Positions 7,284-15,913 of a stretch of 64,000 bases of DNA are shown in pieces. Source of the DNA: Lachnospiraceae bacterium (lineage in GTDB: Bacteria > Bacillota > Clostridia > Lachnospirales > Lachnospiraceae); NCBI GenBank assembly GCA_011959285.1, contig BLLW01000008.1, forward strand, positions 1-64,000, given 5' to 3'. The translations under genes and the position numbers were made by a program. The notes under the pieces were generated by a model, which saw only the letters and a program-made list of their open reading frames with translations, was not told where the DNA came from and searched no databases. Within the stretch, counting starts at the first letter, position 1, and each line of letters opens with the position of its first letter.

Positions 7284-8672
7284 CTAAAAATAGCCGTACA
7301 GCCGTCTTAATTCATAATTGCAACCATAACCTGTAGCAGTTATATTTGCTTCATATCGTTCTATGCACCAGTCCATTTTAAAATTATGATTTCCGTCAGA
7401 AAGCCTTATATCCATCTCCATAATATCCATTGCACGCAGATTGACAGTTTCTTCCCCGGCAAGCAAAATCAATCCCCCAAGATATTGCTTATAAGACCAT
7501 CCTTGACCGCCTTCTACATCATATGATCTGTCCCCAAGCACACAAGAGACAGACATGCTATGACTAGATTTTCTAACAGGAATGCTTTTTCCTTTATAAA
7601 GCGCCCTGACATCACCTACGCTTTCGAGAAATGCACATGCATACAAGATACTTTCAGCAACAGGCGCCTTTAATTCTTCCTTTAAAGATACAGCCTGCAG
7701 ATTCTCTGCTAGCGCAAGTGCCTGCGCCCTTAACTGCCCATCCTCTAAGGCACAAATCACATTATCAGCAAAACGTATTCTAAACAATTCTTCCGCCACC
7801 GCTCTTACATTTTCCAAATCAGAAGCCTTTCCCTCTACTATATATTCCATCTGGCAGGACAGGAGAGATAAGGCTCTTGGGTTTTCAAAATACCCCATAT
7901 TTTCATAAAGGTAAGATAAAAACAAATTATCTTCTTTTTTAAATGACTGCCTGGTGCTGATGATGTTTTCTATTTGTCTATGAGATATGTAGTTTTCCAA
8001 AAAGATCTTGGCAGGATTTACTGCATCCAAATTTATTTCAGCCAGAAACAAGATATCGCTCTGCGCCAGATGATAGATTCCATCTGCCGGATTGGACAGC
8101 GGAACTTCCTCCCATATTCCTTCTTCGTTTAATATGCGGGGAAGCTCCATGCTATTTAACTGTTCCATAATGCTGTCCCATTCTTCCATGGGTGTACTTT
8201 GGCTTAGCTTCCGCATCTCCCCCATTTGCGAAGATATATCCCTTTCTTCACCGCAAATACCAGTGTCTTCCATAATACAAACAGCCTGATTTCGCATAGA
8301 TGCACCCATATCTGCTGCAGCAGTCTCAAAATAAGGAATCACTACCTCTTGAACGTTAATCTGCCCCCATGGTGCATTTTTTTCTGTTAAGATTTTTGTC
8401 GTATTTTCTTCTATGTAAAACTTTAGTCTGTCTTCTGTATTTGAAATGCAGGGGTGCCTTTCTAAATAAGAGGCATCAATATAAATAAGACCATATCTTT
8501 CAAAAAGCCCTATATGAAATTCAGATAAAACTGCATTCATGCCAGTATCCACTGCACACTCATATCTAACCTTCACTGCATTTTTGACAGCATTTCCAGT
8601 AAGAAGAAGAATGAATCCTGTGAGCAACGATAAAGATAGAGATAAGAATACCGTTAAATGTCCCTTCATCAT
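7284..8672 (-). CDS. DUF5702-like protein of the Tad-like pilus operon
   Basis: The 462-residue protein begins MMKGHLTVFLSLSLSLLTGF: a very short leader and one long transmembrane helix, followed by a large extracytoplasmic part with no catalytic motif I recognise. The N-terminus and operon position match the DUF5702 proteins found in Tad-like loci of Firmicutes, probably the TadG-position component. The leader resembles its neighbours' KG|xxTV pattern but has Phe where the +5 Glu should be. The ATGATG start overlaps the pilin stop codon, and no strong RBS is seen, implying translational coupling. Confidence 0.65.
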   Translation of the reverse strand: MMKGHLTVFLSLSLSLLTGFILLLTGNAVKNAVKVRYECAVDTGMNAVLSEFHIGLFERYGLIYIDASYLERHPCISNTEDRLKFYIEENTTKILTEKNAPWGQINVQEVVIPYFETAAADMGASMRNQAVCIMEDTGICGEERDISSQMGEMRKLSQSTPMEEWDSIMEQLNSMELPRILNEEGIWEEVPLSNPADGIYHLAQSDILFLAEINLDAVNPAKIFLENYISHRQIENIISTRQSFKKEDNLFLSYLYENMGYFENPRALSLLSCQMEYIVEGKASDLENVRAVAEELFRIRFADNVICALEDGQLRAQALALAENLQAVSLKEELKAPVAESILYACAFLESVGDVRALYKGKSIPVRKSSHSMSVSCVLGDRSYDVEGGQGWSYKQYLGGLILLAGEETVNLRAMDIMEMDIRLSDGNHNFKMDWCIERYEANITATGYGCNYELRRLYGYF

Positions 8673-8854
8673 GCAAGAATAGCAGAACTGTCTACCGCTA
8701 TCTTTTCAAATATAGTACCTGCCAGCTCCTGAATCTGCGTCTTGAAGATTAGTACAAGACCAATTAAAACTACAATAATCAATATCATTTCTACCGTTCC
8801 CATTCCTTGATTATTACTCTTCTTCTTTCTTGACTTTATTTCTTGTTTTTTCAT
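8669..8854 (-). CDS. Flp1-like type IVb pilin
   Basis: This 61-residue prepilin has a Lys-rich leader ending in QG17, then mature MGTVEM with glutamate at +5 (E22), and a single hydrophobic helix with a short tail. That is the type IVb (Flp) architecture, specifically the Flp1-like family common in Clostridia. GGAGG precedes the ATG. It would be the major pilus subunit, processed by the A24 peptidase of the same operon. It lies between the platform gene and the DUF5702 gene. Confidence 0.85.
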   Translation of the reverse strand: MKKQEIKSRKKKSNNQGMGTVEMILIIVVLIGLVLIFKTQIQELAGTIFEKIAVDSSAILA

Positions 8855-8906
8855 ATTTTTCCTCCATCCGTATTTTCATTTTCTTCTATATATCTCATAG
8901 CAACTA

Positions 8907-10262
8907 TTAAATTCCTCCAAAATCAAGATATGCAGGTACTAAAATCAAAAACATAACCACCACCAGCATCACCATCATTGGCAACAGCAATCTGGTTCCT
9001 GCCTCCTCGCCTGCTTTTCTTGCCATATTCCGCCTATCCTCCAAAGCGCCCTCCGCTTCCTCCGAAAGCATCACAAGAAGTTGTCCATTTCCCTGTTTTA
9101 AATGAACTGCCAGCAAAAAACTCAGCCTTCGATACCTCATTTCTCCACATCTTTTTCCAAATTCCCGGTAGACCTGCTCCTCCAACACGCCATTTTCCAA
9201 TTGGCAGCAGGATATCTTTATTTCATCATACAGATATCTTTTTTTCTTTTTCATCCCATACTCATAATCCTTCATGATTCTGTAAAATGTATTTTTAACA
9301 CTAAGACCCGCAGACATGTAGAGCCGAAGTTTACTGACAAATCCAGGATAGTCCAGGAGTAATTGCTTATTTCTTTTTTTACAATCTCGCTCCAGATCCT
9401 TTTCTATTCCTTTTACCACCATTACACATCCCAGTACCGTCAAAAAAAGAAGCAATACTGCATAATTATGTCCGACTTCTCTCCACGTAATAAGTTCACC
9501 TTCCAGAGAGTCTGGAAGAAAAATCTCTTTATCTTCCTTTCCCTCATGGTTTATGGTAAGAAGCAAATCCTCTAGCTGACGAAAGAAACGCTCTTCTTCA
9601 CTGGATGTATCCGGCAATACGCATATTTCATAAATAAAACTGTTTTTTTTCTGTCCATAAACTATTGTCACCCTCAAATTTACTTTTTCTTCTCTATCAA
9701 CTCCTTCTCTATTTACCTTTCCATTCTTATCTATTCTATCAGTATCGCTGCTTTCCCATATAAGGCGGAATGGATATCCATCTACAAATGTAGGAAGACT
9801 TAAGTCACTGACCACATGATCAAGGTCCGTATTTTCTTTTTTAATCCATTCCGGCAGTTGTATATATAGCTCCTTTTGTAATCTATCCTGTTCTTGCTCG
9901 GAAAGTTTTCTTGCTTCCACAAGAAAAGGAATCCGTCTGCTCCATTTTTCTGTTTCGGCAATCAACGTCACACGATAATCCCCAGCGTCCCATTCATTTC
10001 TAAAAAGACGCATCCCTTCTGCAATCCTACCCTCTACCCGGCTGCTCAGATAAAGGCAGACAACAGACACAATCCCAATACCTATAACCGTAAACATAAT
10101 TGCCATCCTCTTTATTTGGAAATAATCATACAGTTCTTCCATGTTTTCTAGTGGGTAGAGCTGCTGTAACTCTTTACACACTTTCTGATTCTTTTTCTTG
10201 AAGATAAACGGCTTCCATCTTCTGTAAAGCCTTTCTGATAGAGATAAAAACGGATGTTTCAT
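8907..10262 (-). CDS. TadC-like type II/IV secretion platform protein
   Basis: This ~451-residue membrane protein has a transmembrane helix near residue 60, a long extracytoplasmic insert, a second helix near 280, then the GspF/TadC-type cytoplasmic helical domain (LRLYMSAGLSVKNTFYRI) and two C-terminal helices ending in VPAYLDFGGI. These inner-membrane platform proteins pair with TadB and dock the ATPase. The start is ATG 10262, with AGAGG 6 nt upstream; the preceding in-frame TTG is not spaced well. The large N-terminal insert (about 200 residues) is longer than in typical TadC. Confidence 0.8.
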   Translation of the reverse strand: MKHPFLSLSERLYRRWKPFIFKKKNQKVCKELQQLYPLENMEELYDYFQIKRMAIMFTVIGIGIVSVVCLYLSSRVEGRIAEGMRLFRNEWDAGDYRVTLIAETEKWSRRIPFLVEARKLSEQEQDRLQKELYIQLPEWIKKENTDLDHVVSDLSLPTFVDGYPFRLIWESSDTDRIDKNGKVNREGVDREEKVNLRVTIVYGQKKNSFIYEICVLPDTSSEEERFFRQLEDLLLTINHEGKEDKEIFLPDSLEGELITWREVGHNYAVLLLFLTVLGCVMVVKGIEKDLERDCKKRNKQLLLDYPGFVSKLRLYMSAGLSVKNTFYRIMKDYEYGMKKKKRYLYDEIKISCCQLENGVLEEQVYREFGKRCGEMRYRRLSFLLAVHLKQGNGQLLVMLSEEAEGALEDRRNMARKAGEEAGTRLLLPMMVMLVVVMFLILVPAYLDFGGI

Positions 10263-10288
10263 CAAATACCTCTTTCTATGCTGAGAAA

Positions 10289-11056
10289 TTATATTTTAAC
10301 TGAAATTATATAAACAGACAGTACATAGGCTCCTATGTAAACCAGCAGACACAGACTCATAATAAAAATTCCTGCCGAAGAGTAATACAGACCTTGAAAA
10401 TATGAAGGAGATGTAATATTAATGTAACCCATGATAGTAAACGGCATGATATTCATAATTTTTTGTTCCAGCCTTCGGGCACTTAACAAAACCGCAATTT
10501 CTTTTTCTGTTTCTATTTTTTGGACAATGATATGCGCTGTTTTTTCCATTATCGCAGCCATATTTCCGCTGCTTTTCTGAGAAATCTCATATACTTGTGC
10601 AAATTCGATTATTTCTTCAAGATCAATCATATTTCCCATCTGCTTCCACAGTACAGAAAAGGAAGTATTATTTTCCCTGCCTGATTTTAGAAAACACAGC
10701 ATACGGCAGACGCTACTATCTTCACCGTACAATCCTTTCATATCCTGATAACTTGAAAGAAATGCATTTTCTGCCGAATATCCTGCTTTTTGTCCTGTTG
10801 CTGTGACAAGCATCAATTCTTTAAATTCTTCCCTTGCGGCATCCTTTTTCTTTTGAAAGAGTATTCTTTTTTCCATTAGATAATATCCAATCCCAATTCC
10901 GCAAAGGGGCAGAAGCGCCCAAAATGACTTGTAGAAAAAATAGTCCAGCGTTAAAGTTACAATTAACGTCTTTCCCAACAAATATCTTTTTTCTGAAGCA
11001 GATAATCTAAAGAAACCTTCTCTGTCATTTTTGTGCCATTTTAAGCTTTTCCACAT
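10289..11056 (-). CDS. TadB-like type II/IV secretion platform protein
   Basis: This 255-residue protein has two N-terminal transmembrane helices, a cytoplasmic GspF-type domain (residues about 75-200; the segment FAQVYEISQKSSGNMAAIME is typical) and two C-terminal helices. It should form the platform with the TadC-like protein. It overlaps the upstream TadA gene by 32 nt, an unusually long overlap that supports co-translation; GGGGGA lies 8 nt before the ATG. Confidence 0.82.
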   Translation of the reverse strand: MWKSLKWHKNDREGFFRLSASEKRYLLGKTLIVTLTLDYFFYKSFWALLPLCGIGIGYYLMEKRILFQKKKDAAREEFKELMLVTATGQKAGYSAENAFLSSYQDMKGLYGEDSSVCRMLCFLKSGRENNTSFSVLWKQMGNMIDLEEIIEFAQVYEISQKSSGNMAAIMEKTAHIIVQKIETEKEIAVLLSARRLEQKIMNIMPFTIMGYINITSPSYFQGLYYSSAGIFIMSLCLLVYIGAYVLSVYIISVKI

Positions 11057-12227
11057 GCCTAAATTCCCCCAATTTATTTAAAGTACCGTATATGCTGCCA
11101 TTTTCAGAAATTCCTTTGTGCTCAAACCGATAGATTGTTTTCATTTTTACTTCACCCTCTTCAATTTCTTCCGGTTCCGCAATTTCCAATACTCGCCTGC
11201 TTCCATCCTTAAGTCTTCCTAGATGAATCATAAGATCAAATCCCGATACAATCTGTCTTCGTATAGCTGAAAGAGGCATATCCATTCCCATAAGCACCAT
11301 CGTTTCCAGGCGGCTGACCACATCTCGTACACTATTTGCATGCACCGTCGTCATTGCACTGTGCCCCACGTTTATGCTCTGCAGCATGTCCACTGCCTCC
11401 TTGCCGCGCACTTCTCCTACGATAATCCGGTCAGGACGCATTCTCAAGGATGCTTTTAACAAATCCCTAATGGTTATTTCCTTACATCCTTCTACATTGG
11501 CATTTCTGGTTTCCAGACTGACCAGATTGGAAATATTCCTGATTTGTAATTCAGCACTGTCCTCAATCGTGATTACCCGCTCGGTATCAGGAATAAATTT
11601 TGAAAGAACATTTAAGAACGTGGTCTTCCCTGACCCAGTTCCCCCACTTACCAGAATATTGCATCCTGCCTGCACAAGAACTTTCAATTGATTCGTACAT
11701 TCCTTTGACAGACATCCCATGGAAAGTAATTCTTCTATGGTGATAGGATTCGGAGGAAAACGCCTGATGGTGAGAATCGGTCCATTGATGGCGACAGGAT
11801 CCAGCACCACATTTACCCTTGCTCCGTCTGAAAGTCTGGCATCCACAATGGGGGATGCTTCATTTACCACCCGATTACATCCTGCAGTAATCTGCCATAT
11901 CACATGCTTTAGTTTTTCTTCGGATTCAAAGCGTATTGCAAGCTTTTCTATTTTTCCCTTGCGTTCTATAAAGATGCCCTGTGTTCCGTTAACCATAATT
12001 TCTGTAATCTGTGGATCTTCAATCAATTCCTGCAAAATTCCAAGCTGCCTGATTGAATGAAAAATTTCTCTGCGAAACTGCTCCCTGACCGAAACCTCCA
12101 AGTATCGTTTCTTACTCTCCAAATGAATCTGTTCGTCTATCAGTTCCATAATCTCATCTTCCGTCATTTCTCTAGACAGATTCAGCCTTTCTAAAATCAG
12201 TTCCTGTAAATCCTTGCTCTTATCCAT
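11025..12227 (-). CDS. tadA: TadA/CpaF-family pilus assembly ATPase
   Basis: The 400-residue secretion ATPase has all family landmarks: Walker A GGTGSGKT (195-202), Asp box around TIEDSAELQI (220-229), Walker B region RIIVGEVRG (267-275) and His box GHSAMTTVHANS (289-299). The N-terminal ~110 residues form the usual alpha-helical lead domain. It powers pilus extension from the cytoplasmic face. AAAGGAG precedes the ATG, which lies inside the end of the TadZ-like gene (8-nt overlap). This is the most diagnostic gene of the pilus operon. Confidence 0.93.
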   Translation of the reverse strand: MDKSKDLQELILERLNLSREMTEDEIMELIDEQIHLESKKRYLEVSVREQFRREIFHSIRQLGILQELIEDPQITEIMVNGTQGIFIERKGKIEKLAIRFESEEKLKHVIWQITAGCNRVVNEASPIVDARLSDGARVNVVLDPVAINGPILTIRRFPPNPITIEELLSMGCLSKECTNQLKVLVQAGCNILVSGGTGSGKTTFLNVLSKFIPDTERVITIEDSAELQIRNISNLVSLETRNANVEGCKEITIRDLLKASLRMRPDRIIVGEVRGKEAVDMLQSINVGHSAMTTVHANSVRDVVSRLETMVLMGMDMPLSAIRRQIVSGFDLMIHLGRLKDGSRRVLEIAEPEEIEEGEVKMKTIYRFEHKGISENGSIYGTLNKLGEFRHVEKLKMAQK

Positions 12228-13239
12228 CTGTCTCCTTTCCGAAAAGCATTGGAAATACCTTTGATTTAATATAAGCCGCCAGTTCCCCGTAAGTCAGCTC
12301 CTCAAAATGCACGGGAAGCTGTTTGAAGATGGGAAGTCTGCATTTCGTCGTTCTGGCTGTGATATCTCCATAATGCATACTTTCCAATACTTTTTCATAC
12401 TGTTCTATTTTAGCAAGCGCCGCACCGTCTTCCCTTGAAATAGTATAGATATAATTGCACTCCCGAAGCACATCCCATAAATCCAATATTCCATCCGACA
12501 AATCTAGTATCATGAACTCGTATTCACTGCTTTTTTCAATTTCCTGAAACAAATCAATCCATTGCGCGCCTCTGATTCCGGCTAAATTTTGATAGATTTC
12601 CGCAGGCGGTATAAAATCCAACCCATTCACCGTTTCTATCATACTCTCCATACGATAAGCCAGTTTCTCACGAGCGCATGAGAAGTAATACATCAGATCT
12701 GCAATATCACTGTTAAAATTTCTGCTCATCATGCGAGCAAAACCTGAATATATCTCAAAATTCAAGTAAAGAGTTTTATAATGCTTTGCCAACATTTGTC
12801 CAAGCGTTAAAGAAAATGTAGTCTGAAGGCATCTTCCTATTGGCGTATAAACACCGATGATTTGCATTTTCTTTAATCCTGTCCGTAAAGGTGTATGCAC
12901 CTTTTCCGATTGATCGGTATAATATTCCATGACTTCGTGAAGAATGTTTTCACATGATTGGTATTTGTTGATATGACGCAGAGTTTTATTCAGATTTTCC
13001 CCGCTTTCGCTGAGAATGATAATGTGTGGAATATTTAAGGTCTCCACTTCCTGTTGATAGGCGTTTTCTGAAATGAGGAGACATTCGATTTCTTTAATTT
13101 TGGCGCAAGAGAAAAATCTGTTTCCATCTGTAAAAATATAAACCTCAAAAGGCAGATTCTTCTTTCCGCTGATAAATTCCATTAATCGATATGCATACCC
13201 CTCCTCGCTGTCAAAAATCGCAAGGACTCTTTTATCCAA
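12220..13239 (-). CDS. TadZ/CpaE-like protein with degenerate P-loop
   Basis: The ~339-residue protein has an N-terminal receiver-like part and a C-terminal MinD/ParA-like part, as in TadZ/CpaE, which place the pilus machine in the cell. The nucleotide loop reads GVYTPIGRCLQTTF (near residue 150), lacking both lysines of the deviant Walker A, so ATP hydrolysis is doubtful. The start is probably TTG 13239: AGGGGGG lies 6 nt before it, whereas the open frame to 13269 lacks an RBS. It is the first gene of the pilus operon, behind a ~175-nt leader. Confidence 0.75.
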   Translation of the reverse strand: MDKRVLAIFDSEEGYAYRLMEFISGKKNLPFEVYIFTDGNRFFSCAKIKEIECLLISENAYQQEVETLNIPHIIILSESGENLNKTLRHINKYQSCENILHEVMEYYTDQSEKVHTPLRTGLKKMQIIGVYTPIGRCLQTTFSLTLGQMLAKHYKTLYLNFEIYSGFARMMSRNFNSDIADLMYYFSCAREKLAYRMESMIETVNGLDFIPPAEIYQNLAGIRGAQWIDLFQEIEKSSEYEFMILDLSDGILDLWDVLRECNYIYTISREDGAALAKIEQYEKVLESMHYGDITARTTKCRLPIFKQLPVHFEELTYGELAAYIKSKVFPMLFGKETDG

Positions 13240-13412
13240 CAATGCCCCCCTTTCTGATTGTAAAATCAAAATACTTTCGCAAAATTCATAATTCTAAAAT
13301 ATGAATACGGAATCTCGGAAGGAACCCTTCCAAATGAACCGGATATCCCCGCACCTTTTCGTACAGTTCTATCCGCCAAGAAAAATATTAGATCAAGAAC
13401 GTTCTTGTTTGT
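13240..13412 (-). other. Structured 5' leader of the pilus operon
   Basis: Between the promoter and the first start codon lie about 170 nt without an open frame. On the minus strand they hold several local hairpins: GGAAGG-GTT-CCTTCC (about 13315-13331), a CGG...CCG stem around GGATATCC (about 13337-13352) and TTCATA...TATGAA (about 13286-13307). No known riboswitch consensus is recognised, and no terminator precedes the RBS. Confidence 0.4.
13394..13407. promoter_or_regulatory. Perfect 14-bp palindrome at the pilus operon start site
   Basis: CAAGAACGTTCTTG is a perfect palindrome centred about 12 bp downstream of the expected transcription start. It has no spacer, so it is a dimer operator candidate rather than an RNA hairpin. 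It is not a Gram-positive LexA box, which needs four bases between GAAC and GTTC. Confidence 0.5.
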
Positions 13413-13419
13413 AAATTGG

Positions 13420-13448
13420 ATTATATAAAAAATATTTTGAATTGTCCA
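13420..13448 (-). promoter_or_regulatory. Promoter of the Tad-like pilus operon
   Basis: Minus-strand TGGACA (13443-13448), 17-bp spacer, perfect TATAAT (13420-13425), embedded in AT-rich DNA. The rest of the gap up to 13593 is AT-rich with two small inverted repeats (CCTTGA/TCAAGG at 13527-13542; CTGC/GCAG at 13560-13571) that may weakly terminate the bofA transcript. Confidence 0.7.
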
Positions 13449-13593
13449 TAGGTAAATTGTATATTTTGAATTTTTGTAAGTATTTCACAAAAAATTAAAT
13501 GATTTATTTTTGAAAAATCCATATTCCCTTGATAAATCAAGGTTTTCAAATGTCAAAACCTGCTACAGCAGATGCTCATTTTCTTATTATAAA

Positions 13594-13866
13594 CTATAGA
13601 AGCATATAAAAATTGATACCGTAAAGCATGGCAATTCCCGGAAATCCCAATACACCGGTGGTCAAAAATGTAATTGCATTATAGCCGATTTCCAATCCCG
13701 GGAATGCATCTGCAAGCAGAAAATTGACAAAATAAATTGACATCATACCCAAAACGCCTCGAAGCAGGAAATTAATCAACCATTCGGTCTGGCTTTTCAT
13801 CTTACCAATCATCAGCACTGCCACCAATATTACCACTATCAAGATAATGCCCATATAAGTATCCAT
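13594..13866 (-). CDS. BofA-family pro-sigma-K processing inhibitor
   Basis: The 90-residue protein has two or three hydrophobic helices and the family ending TTGVLGFPGIAMLYGINFYML, recognisable from the LG.PG.ALLYGL core of BofA. In Bacillus, BofA holds the SpoIVFB protease inactive in the outer forespore membrane until engulfment signalling. Whether sigma-K is processed the same way here cannot be seen. GGAGG lies before the ATG. In Bacillus the DUF2508 gene (yaaL) is just upstream in the same direction; here it is divergent. Confidence 0.8.
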   Translation of the reverse strand: MDTYMGIILIVVILVAVLMIGKMKSQTEWLINFLLRGVLGMMSIYFVNFLLADAFPGLEIGYNAITFLTTGVLGFPGIAMLYGINFYMLL

Positions 13867-14048
13867 ATTGCTTTTCCCTCCTTTTGTTCAATATATGTCC
13901 AAAAATCAATGCATATACCCGAATAAAAGGAAAAAATATGCTTATACTCATAACATACAGGTAATTAATGGATAAAATCGGAATAATATGTAAAGAGAAA
14001 AGCGCTGCCTGCGCAGACTTCTTATAAAATATGAAAAAGGGGTATGCC

Positions 14049-14351
14049 ATGAAAATGTATTTTAGCCAGAGTTCCCGCGTAAACCGCACACTGTCTGAAA
14101 AAGAAATCGAACGGAATGCATTGCTGTCCGATTTAGAAAAAACAAAAAAAGCATTGGAAATTGCATATTCCGGCTTTGACAATGTGACAGAGCCGGATCT
14201 AATCGATTGTTACATTTATGAGGTAAATTCTGTCTTAAAACGCTATAAATTCTTATTAGAACAGGCAGCGGCTTTAAGCCTGCTGCCTGAAGAAGATACA
14301 CATTCTGCACCTTTAGGCACGGAAACCCCGCTCACTCCCTTGGTAGGCTAA
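14049..14351 (+). CDS. DUF2508 (YaaL-like) family protein
   Basis: This small protein of ~100 residues contains the DUF2508 core LEKTKKALEIAYSGFDNVTE followed by PDLIDCYIYEVNSV and a KRYKFLL segment. Function is unknown; in Firmicutes it usually neighbours bofA. I start at ATG 14049 because AGGGG lies 6 nt before it; the upstream ATG (14031) has no RBS. Its last 39 nt overlap the 3' end of the convergent fliS-like gene, so the two mRNAs are mutually antisense there. Confidence 0.75.
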   Translation: MKMYFSQSSRVNRTLSEKEIERNALLSDLEKTKKALEIAYSGFDNVTEPDLIDCYIYEVNSVLKRYKFLLEQAAALSLLPEEDTHSAPLGTETPLTPLVG

Positions 14352-14789
14352 GCTTTCCGTTAATGTATTTTTGCCATAAGTAAGACCAGCATAAACTGCC
14401 TGGGTATTGGACATCACAGAATCAGAAGAATCCTGCCTGCTAATCTCCTCGTAAGCCCCATGAAGTTTTTTCATGACTGTTTCTACGTGTTCTAATTCCT
14501 TAGTGGAATTACGTATATCCGCCCTTGCCAGTTCTCTGTTAGCATAAAGATAAAGCTGCAATAAATTCATTGCCGGTTCATATTCAAAATGGAGGGATGC
14601 CATCAATTCGTTGAGACATCCTCTCGATTTTCTGATACCTTCCCTAAAGTTATTTCTATCATCTTTTTCATAGGCTTCCCTAGCTTCTTCAAGGTAAGCA
14701 AGAAGCATTTCATAAAGAATGACCACCAACTGTGACTTGTTTGCCTGTGTTATCTTAAGAGTGAATTGCTGCTTTAATTCCTTTGTCAT
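14313..14789 (-). CDS. fliS: FliS-like flagellin chaperone
   Basis: The 158-residue all-helical protein directly follows flagellin and shows the FliS pattern: an N-terminal ...QLVVILYEMLLAYLEEA helix, SRGCLNELMASLHFEYEPAMNLLQLYLYANREL in the middle and VMKKLHGAYEEI near the end. FliS binds the flagellin C-terminus and keeps it export-competent. AAAGGT precedes the ATG; the gap to flagellin is only 14 nt. The C-terminus is longer than in Bacillus FliS. No terminator follows before the convergent DUF2508 gene. Confidence 0.82.
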   Translation of the reverse strand: MTKELKQQFTLKITQANKSQLVVILYEMLLAYLEEAREAYEKDDRNNFREGIRKSRGCLNELMASLHFEYEPAMNLLQLYLYANRELARADIRNSTKELEHVETVMKKLHGAYEEISRQDSSDSVMSNTQAVYAGLTYGKNTLTESLAYQGSERGFRA

Positions 14790-14803
14790 TGCATGTTACC
14801 TTT

Positions 14804-15913
14804 CTATTGCAATAATTGAAGTACCTGAGCAGGACGCTCATTTGCCTGTGCCAACATGGAAGTACTTGCCTGCGTCAGCACCTGCACCGTCGTGTATTCT
14901 GTCATCTCTTCCGCCATATCCACATCCATAATACGGGAATATGCCGATGTCATGCTCTCGTTGGAAATATCCAGGCTGCTGATTGTATGCTCCAAACGGT
15001 TCTGATATGCACCAAGACCACTGCGCACAGATGAAATATATTTGATTGCATCTTCCATTCTGCCAAGTGCATCTGCAGATCCCTCTTCGGTGGATAAATC
15101 TATAGAAGAAATGCCTATGTTCTCCAGATTTACTTTTGGAATCCTGATACCCAGCTGCTGTCCTTCATTAGCTCCAACCTGCATATCCATAGCGCCAAAA
15201 CCAGTTAAATCCAAAATTGCATCGATCTGAGCCGCACCAGTTCCGTCATCTTCTACATGAAGCTTCAATTCAAAGTCTTGACTACCTCTAATCGTCACTA
15301 AATTACCATCAACCTGGCTTACCCTCACATCGTCAGGAAAGGCAGGACCGCCAGCAACGCCGCCCACCTCTTCTATGGTACCGTCTGCATTAAATACAAT
15401 ACCTGTCAAGGATACATTATATGTTCCACTTTTAATTGCATCGCTATAATAAGTTACCTTCACATTTTCCTGATCCGTATAACCTTTTAAATCAAAAGAA
15501 CCATCCAGCAATTTCTGTCCATTAAACTCTGTCTCAGCAGAGATTCTTGTAATCTCTTCCTTAAGCTGCTGTACTTCTGCATTGATCAATCTTCTGTCAT
15601 CGTCTGTCAAAATCCCGGTATTGGATTTTACGGAAAGTTCATTGATTCTTTGAAGCATATCATGAATTTCTGAAAGGCTGCCGTCAGCAATCTCAATAAT
15701 GGAAACACCGTCAGAAGCATTTTGTGTCGCCTGGCTGATTCCTTTAATCTGTGCATTCATACGTTTTGACATAGCAAGACCGGACGGATTATCTTTTGCA
15801 TTGACAATCTTAAGACCGGAAGAAAGTCTTCCTAGTGACTGCTGAAGTCTGTTATCATTTCTGTTTAACTGGTTTGTGGCAATGGCTGCCGATGCATTAT
15901 AACTGATTCTCAT
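14804..15913 (-). CDS. Flagellin
   Basis: The 369-residue protein has conserved flagellin ends: MRISYNASAAIATNQLNRN and RLSSGLKIVNAKDNPSGLAMS at the N-terminus, and DVDMAEEMTEYTTVQVLTQA plus ANERPAQVLQLLQ at the C-terminus, forming D0/D1. The ~120-residue centre is variable and relatively short, so D2/D3 are small. It is the filament subunit, exported by the flagellar type III system with the FliS-like protein. Its start overlaps the 1009-residue gene upstream by 17 nt, with AAAGGA before the ATG. Confidence 0.93.
   Translation of the reverse strand: MRISYNASAAIATNQLNRNDNRLQQSLGRLSSGLKIVNAKDNPSGLAMSKRMNAQIKGISQATQNASDGVSIIEIADGSLSEIHDMLQRINELSVKSNTGILTDDDRRLINAEVQQLKEEITRISAETEFNGQKLLDGSFDLKGYTDQENVKVTYYSDAIKSGTYNVSLTGIVFNADGTIEEVGGVAGGPAFPDDVRVSQVDGNLVTIRGSQDFELKLHVEDDGTGAAQIDAILDLTGFGAMDMQVGANEGQQLGIRIPKVNLENIGISSIDLSTEEGSADALGRMEDAIKYISSVRSGLGAYQNRLEHTISSLDISNESMTSAYSRIMDVDMAEEMTEYTTVQVLTQASTSMLAQANERPAQVLQLLQ

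Noticed and set aside
13394..13407. SOS (LexA) box at the pilus promoter
   Set aside because: The Gram-positive LexA site needs GAAC-N4-GTTC; here GAAC and GTTC are adjacent.
13240..13412. c-di-GMP riboswitch in the pilus leader
   Set aside because: No stretch resembling the conserved cores of class I or class II c-di-GMP aptamers could be found by reading.
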